Origin: Neurospora crassa OR74A
Taxonomy: Eukaryota > Ascomycota > Sordariomycetes > Sordariales > Sordariaceae
DNA length: 64,000 bases
Direction: 5' to 3'
Assembly: GCF_000182925.2 (NCBI RefSeq)
Contig: NC_026501.1
Location: 1,674,001-1,738,000, forward strand
Below, in pieces: positions 58,995 to 64,000 of the stretch. A program made the position numbers and the translations under genes. The notes beneath the pieces are model-generated. The model was not told where the DNA came from. It searched no databases and worked only from the letters and a program-made list of their open reading frames with translations. Position 1 is the stretch's first letter, and each line of letters begins with the position of its first letter.

Positions 58995-60950
58995 CGCGTC
59001 GTTGTGATGTCCCTCGCGGCCGGGGGTAGTGAGAAGGTTGGAGGACGATCTGTTAATGCATGCCACTGTGCTGTTGGCGCTTCTCTATGACACGACTTAA
59101 GTACTTGGTCCGCTTGAAAACGTCCTCATAGGCGTAAGACAACCCTCGAAGATTTTGAAAAGCTGCGCGTCGGCGTGAATTGGAAGGGTTGGCGAAGAAA
59201 ACTACTGGCATGGAAACTAAAAGTTGGAAACAAATCGCCGTGTGTCCTGAATGACTCTACCACGATGACAGGATCGGTGTTCGATTACGTAGTGCACCCC
59301 AGGCCTTGCCCGCTGGAGCCGGCGCGGGGCGCTAAGGCGGCTGGGCGGGACCCGGACAGATGGCCTCGGTCCACTAAAACCCCGGGATCGGGCGGAGTCT
59401 ATCCGATTAGCCCGACTTCAGTGATCCCGCTGTTCGGGTCCAAGCTGCACCATCGAGGCCGATGAGGTCCCGTAGTGCATTGCGATGAAGTAGGAGGACG
59501 CAAAAAAGAAAAGAAGAAAAAATAGTTAGGTCAACGAAGCAACGTCAAAACAAACCACTCCCTTGCCAAGGCACTCATGCTGGCAAGTCACAAACAGTAC
59601 GGCACACGCGATGTTCTCGTCACGTCTTGAGACTACCACGGCGATGATGTGCTGAGGTGTCTAGACTACACACTTATTGCCGTCCAAGGAATAACCTATA
59701 CTATGCAGTGTATTGGACAAGACAGACAGCCTCTTGCAAACCCGGCTAGCAAAAGCACTTACCCCGTGAGTTTTCGCTAGTTGCAGTATTAACTAGTTCT
59801 CTCAATGTATTTAGAGCTACTGTTTCTTAGAGGTGTCAGCGTTCTAAGAAAGGTGATTTTGGGCTTTTGTTATTGTAGTTCGAAACAATGTCTGTTTGGC
59901 AAGTGTTGGTGATGGTTGCTGCTGCGCCAGATCGATGCTCCGAAAATGCCAAGCTTTGGGTCTTGGCTGTCAGTTTGCGTGAGCTCTTGACACAGTCGAT
60001 TAAGAGTCGAATATCTGGCTCGCAATAAGAACGGCCACTTCGAAACTATAACAAGGATCATAATAAGTCGTAGCCACGTCAGCTGGACTCGCTTAGGGAT
60101 TCTTCGCTATCGCAACTGCCTCCAATTCAGGATTAAAAGTACGCTTGATGTGCTGAGATGCGTGATTAGAGTAGACCTACGATGTACTGTACTGACCGTG
60201 ACGTGTTCTGTTTCTTCTTATGATCACTTCGACTGCCGGAAGCGTTTTTTTTTTTTTTTTTTGCGATGCAACACCATCCTTTGCCTGGAACATCAGAACT
60301 GAAATTGACATGGAAGAAGAGCGGCTCCTCAATGCATAACAATGATGAAGTACCTTGATGTGTTCAAGAAATATGGTTAGCGCAAGGTATAGCGCTAACT
60401 GCATGAACATCTAGCACCGGGGTCCCCTCCCGGTATCCGACACATTTGTTGATCCAGGGGACTTAGGAGCATGTACACTATGTAAACAGGAGCCACATCT
60501 GAATCTCAAGCGAACATGGAGCCGTTGCTCAAATTAAGCCTGTAGACATGATTATCAAATACCTAGAGGATTGTCCGCAAGCGGCAGTGGGAATGCTTTT
60601 TAGGTTTGGAACAATACACGACAGAATGAACTTGGCCTCATAGATCATTGTGATAAACAGAAAGTTCAACCATCACAGTCTGCTATCTTATAACGCGCTT
60701 AGTTTTTATTTGCTGACGGAGCTTCTCTGTCCTTGTTCTTTTCTCCCTAAAAGAGAAACAACAAGTACTTGTTGACTGTTGGGTGCTTTTGAGCTGGTTA
60801 ACGTGGTGTCTACATCTTCAGTTCCTTGTCTGATTCTGTGTATCTTCTCTACGGAAAATTGCATCCTGCCGTGTCCCATAATCCCAACATTAGCAGCTGT
60901 ACAAAGGGTAGTGATACTGAGGCGGATCATTAACAATGATGTGGGATTCG

Positions 60951-60981
<31 letters not shown>

Positions 60982-63565
60982 CCTCTTCTCCAACGAGGTA
61001 CCCAGATGGTGCAGTATGCCAATCAGAGGAGACAGTGGGCAGGTCGGGATGGGTATATCGAGACTCCTATAGGCTATGTACTGTATAAATGACCTCCCTC
61101 GTGAAGGGGCATGACTGGATGATCAATATGTCTGGTAGCGGATAGCACGTTGCGCAAGTGCTACAACTTAACATTTTGGGGCACTTTAGATTTCATTGCA
61201 ATTCGCCTCAAGCTGATTGATGAGCGGCTCGACTTACATTTCAAGTCTGTGTTCTATGTCTACGAGAATGTTGGGCGCTTTTCATACCATAGCGGCATCC
61301 GTTCTCAGCGCATATAGTACATGGTTGCATTAGAATGCCTTGAAGCAGCGACTCAACCTGCTTCAAAAATCTATGCCCCTATCCAATGAAAAAGTTAATT
61401 AGCGTCCATTTGGCACCATACCTGTTTGAAAAGGGTTCAGTCAGAATGCCATAACGAGTACCTGCGATACGCTAGGCTGATTCGATGCTGCATATAATGA
61501 TCCCGAACTAACATGAGAAAAGGCAGTCATATCCGCGCCGCAACCCCCTTCCCCGACCTGCCGTATCGAGAAACCAGGACCGACAGAGTTATCAACTATG
61601 AGAATGAGCTGTTACTGATGGCTCCTTTGTGAGAGATATGAACCATTTTGTCGTAAGAGGAAGAATGGGGATTAAGAAAGGCTAGGTCAGCGCCTTTCCC
61701 ACGGCGGACACATCCGTAAGTAGTCTTCGATAGGGCGAAGCAATTGGCTTTTGAAGAGCAGCCGTTCGATACCGAGCATTTGGATATTCGAGAAGGCGGA
61801 CGACGGGAGCGGGTAAAACCTCTCGCGTTCCTCTTGAGGCTCACGAGTCAACACCGACTGGCACAGGTGCAAAGGGTGGGGTGTCACAGTCTTTTGCTTC
61901 CATTACATGGATTGGCTGGCCTCGTCTAGCCTCTTGATTCTTGTCTGACGGCCACTTGACAACATTCGAGGCCTAACTCGCAACGCTATCTCTGTACCGG
62001 ATGACGTTGACCAAGCTCAAGATTGGTCGTGGCAGGCGGTGCTCTCCCTCAAATCTCAAAACCGCAGGTGGAGGTTGGAAATGATCCGGTTCGCGACGCG
62101 TAGAGGTAGGCTTCCCTAGATTGGGGGCGGATGCATGTTCCCGGGTTTGCGAATCCACTTCCAGGATCCGAGAGCAGAGGGGACTGTGCAGCACACGCGC
62201 AGTTCTGGGGGAGGGCGAGGCAGTTGACAGGGCACATGGCAGATTGTGGACAGAGGCAAAAGAAAGGGTCGAGTCAACACTATGAGGACGCGAAGGACTT
62301 ATCCAGGCGTAGGCAAACGTAGGGTCGAGATGCTGTTTTAGTTTATCCACCTCACTGCCGCGACGGATTGGCTTTCCATTGTTCAGAACATCCAGGAACC
62401 AACCTCAAGTAGAAGCGAATTCAGCACAGGCCAGAGCCGTCCCTTGCACTTTTCGCGTGGGCAGGCCCGGCTCGCCTTAGCGTTGACCCACCCAATTAAG
62501 CCCCGAGAACGGTGGTGGAACCCTTCCAGGGCAGGGCAGTGCTGCTTGTTACATCTACCCCAATGCAGCCTCTCCTATCAATCAAGTAGGTTACCTCTAT
62601 CCAATCAGCTTCCTCCCCCAACCGTCCCCCGTGGTCGTTCCCAACTGAATGCTCCTCCATCTGCCCTTTCCAATCTTTTTGCCCAGCAGTCTGAATGGAA
62701 GCTGCAACCGCCAGGCGCCCAGTGTCATGCTCCTGCCCAGCTTCCCTCTGTCCTGGTGCCCCCGTGTGCCTGTGCTACCGACGCTATCCCACTCCCGGCT
62801 GTAATCTTGGCGCTTGTACCTTCTGTGTAGACATCTCATTTCTCGAAACCTGGAACAGGAGGGCATGAAGCCCGATCTCCTCCAAGACTTCCCACTTCGT
62901 CCAGACTCAGTGGCAATGTCCTTTCCCCGTCTGGGAATTGCCAATTGACCCAGCTCGACCAAGACAACCTAACTTCGACGGCGACAACGACGGCGCCAAC
63001 AAGATACTTACTGTAATTACAGGCAGCAGCAACAACAACAACAAGGCCGCCGATGAGAGTGGACAGAGACTGCCCGTTGAGTGACGCCCATCCAATAAGA
63101 AACGATATCTCCTGAGGATTTGGCCCGTCATCTGCGGCGATCCTGTGGTGCCTCATTTCCACGCTTTTACACGACACAAAGCCGCGACCACAATAACATC
63201 TAATCAATACGATCGCAACCCCGCCGTCTTCTCACGCACTCTCTCTTCTACCTCCAGGCCTGGTCTTAGGCTCGTACACTCTTTATTTTTTTTTCTAAAA
63301 GTTCTACCAGCAAGACGCATGTTCCTAGTAAGCGTATCTGACTTGCGACTACTTTCGGGGCTTCTCTCCTTTCAACCCCACCCTCCACTTCTGGTTACAC
63401 CATCTGTCCGTCCAGAAAGCCTCCATTGGCAACGCAAAAGGCGCCAATCCACCACCATCCTCCTGGCCACGTCCTGAGGACGCTGGAAATTCTTCGTCGA
63501 CGGCCCGGCTCTTGACCTTCGCCTATTCCGACTCATTGCCTGCCTGAAGTGCAACAATCTTTACC
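58995..63565. other. Long intergenic region between the ADCK-type kinase and palI
   Basis: No supported gene in 4.6 kb. It includes a GC-rich patch near 59280-59400, A/T homopolymers (60245-60262, 60954-60981) and, from about 62440 on, the promoter and leader of palI, which is pyrimidine-rich. Short open frames are featureless. Short coding exons cannot be excluded. Confidence 0.55.
60954..60981 (+). repeat. T28 homopolymer
   Basis: Twenty-eight consecutive T on the plus strand in the kinase-palI spacer. It is not adjacent to a recognisable retroelement or polyadenylated insertion, so it is probably a slippage tract. Confidence 0.9.
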
Positions 63566-64000
63566 ATGTTGCGGCCCGCGACGCCCCTCGCGGTGCTGCT
63601 TTTTGCAGCATTCGGGCTGCTCACGCTGGCCACCATATCCACGCCAATCATCAAGCAAATCCCCTTGAGCAGCTTCGAGATCAAAGATGTGGGCGATTTG
63701 AGCTTTGGCGTTTTTGGTTACTGTACCTCAAGCGGCTGTAGTCCTATAGAAATTGGCTACGATACCTGTGAGTTGTTGCGCGAGTGTCTCGCTCCATGTC
63801 ACACTTCAATGTCTTGTATCAAGTGCTGATTCTTACAGCCGCCTTCTCTGACAAAATCAACTCGGACTTCGACATCCCCAGAGCAACCCGTTCTACACTT
63901 TCAAGTATCCTGATTGTGCATCCAGTCGCTGCCTTGATCACCCTGATTAACTTCGTCCTTGCTATTGTGGCCCATTTTCACTCACCATCCCATTCAGCGC
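63566..64000 (+). CDS. palI: pH-response regulator PalI/Rim9 (SUR7/PalI family), partial
   Basis: Membrane protein of the ambient-pH signalling (Pal/Rim) pathway that helps place the PalH/Rim21 sensor at the plasma membrane. Exon 1 is 63566-63767 and exon 2 starts at 63839 and runs off the window; 121 residues are visible. The N-terminus is hydrophobic (MLRPATPLAVLLFAAFGLL, first transmembrane segment), then SFGVFGYCTSSGCSPIEIGY, an extracellular loop with two Cys as in the family. The second exon gives DIPRATRSTLSSILIVHPVAA and then a second membrane segment (residues about 95-115). The remaining two membrane segments and the Pro-rich tail lie beyond 64000. The phase-1 junction T|CC restores DTSAFSDKI. 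Identification is from the family N-terminus and is strong. Confidence 0.85.

Noticed and set aside
60954-60981. Poly-T as the tail of a LINE or SINE insertion
   Set aside because: No adjacent element body, target-site duplication or Pol III promoter boxes could be seen.

Overview
The window is nuclear DNA of a filamentous ascomycete, most likely a sordariomycete close to the Sordariales (Neurospora/Sordaria/Podospora type). The evidence is short GT-AG introns of about 50-250 nt, roughly 50% GC, long gene-free intergenic tracts of 1-5 kb, and fungal gene types: a Zn2Cys6 regulator with a fungal transcription-factor domain, a PalI/Rim9 protein, an Sls1-type mitochondrial protein, and an EF-1alpha gene whose first coding exon is only ATGGG. 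I saw no bacterial-type operon, CRISPR array, rRNA, tRNA, or intact or clearly recognisable mobile element.

Layout. At 6-835(-) is the MICOS subunit Mic19 in three exons, then at 1805-5159(-) a nine-exon Zn2Cys6 transcription factor with polyQ and (Gln-Ala)n tracts. Importin-beta (Kap95) lies at 6784-9783(-), 2-isopropylmalate synthase at 12359-14463(-) and a ferric-reductase-type flavocytochrome at 16865-18808(-). A 5.2-kb gene-free tract follows. Isd11 is at 23990-24604(+), and an uncharacterised acidic AT-hook-like protein at 25723-28196(+). PAPS reductase (29238-30173, -) and phosphoserine phosphatase (32521-34011, +) diverge from a 2.3-kb spacer. EF-1alpha is at 37735-39509(+). The Sls1-type gene (41501-44755, -) and the MAGE/Nse3 gene (45246-46403, +) are head to head across 490 bp. 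SF3B5 (46827-47260, -) and an uncharacterised double zinc-finger protein (48215-50069, +) are also head to head. A divergent septin (51245-52866, -), an ABC1/ADCK-type mitochondrial kinase (56783-58994, -) and the first two exons of palI (63566-64000, +) complete the set.

Themes. No gene cluster in the metabolic sense is present; this is an ordinary housekeeping stretch. Several products are mitochondrial (Mic19, Isd11, the Sls1-type protein, the ADCK-type kinase). Others serve amino-acid and sulfur assimilation (isopropylmalate synthase, PAPS reductase, phosphoserine phosphatase), nuclear transport, splicing, chromosome maintenance, translation, septation, iron reduction and pH sensing.

Most gene models had to be assembled across introns. 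Splice choices were made from GT/AG signals, phase continuity and family resemblance. Several start codons sit on first coding exons of 3-12 nt, which simple gene finders would miss. The least understood genes are at 25723-28196 and 48215-50069. I found no convincing evidence of a wholly new biological system.
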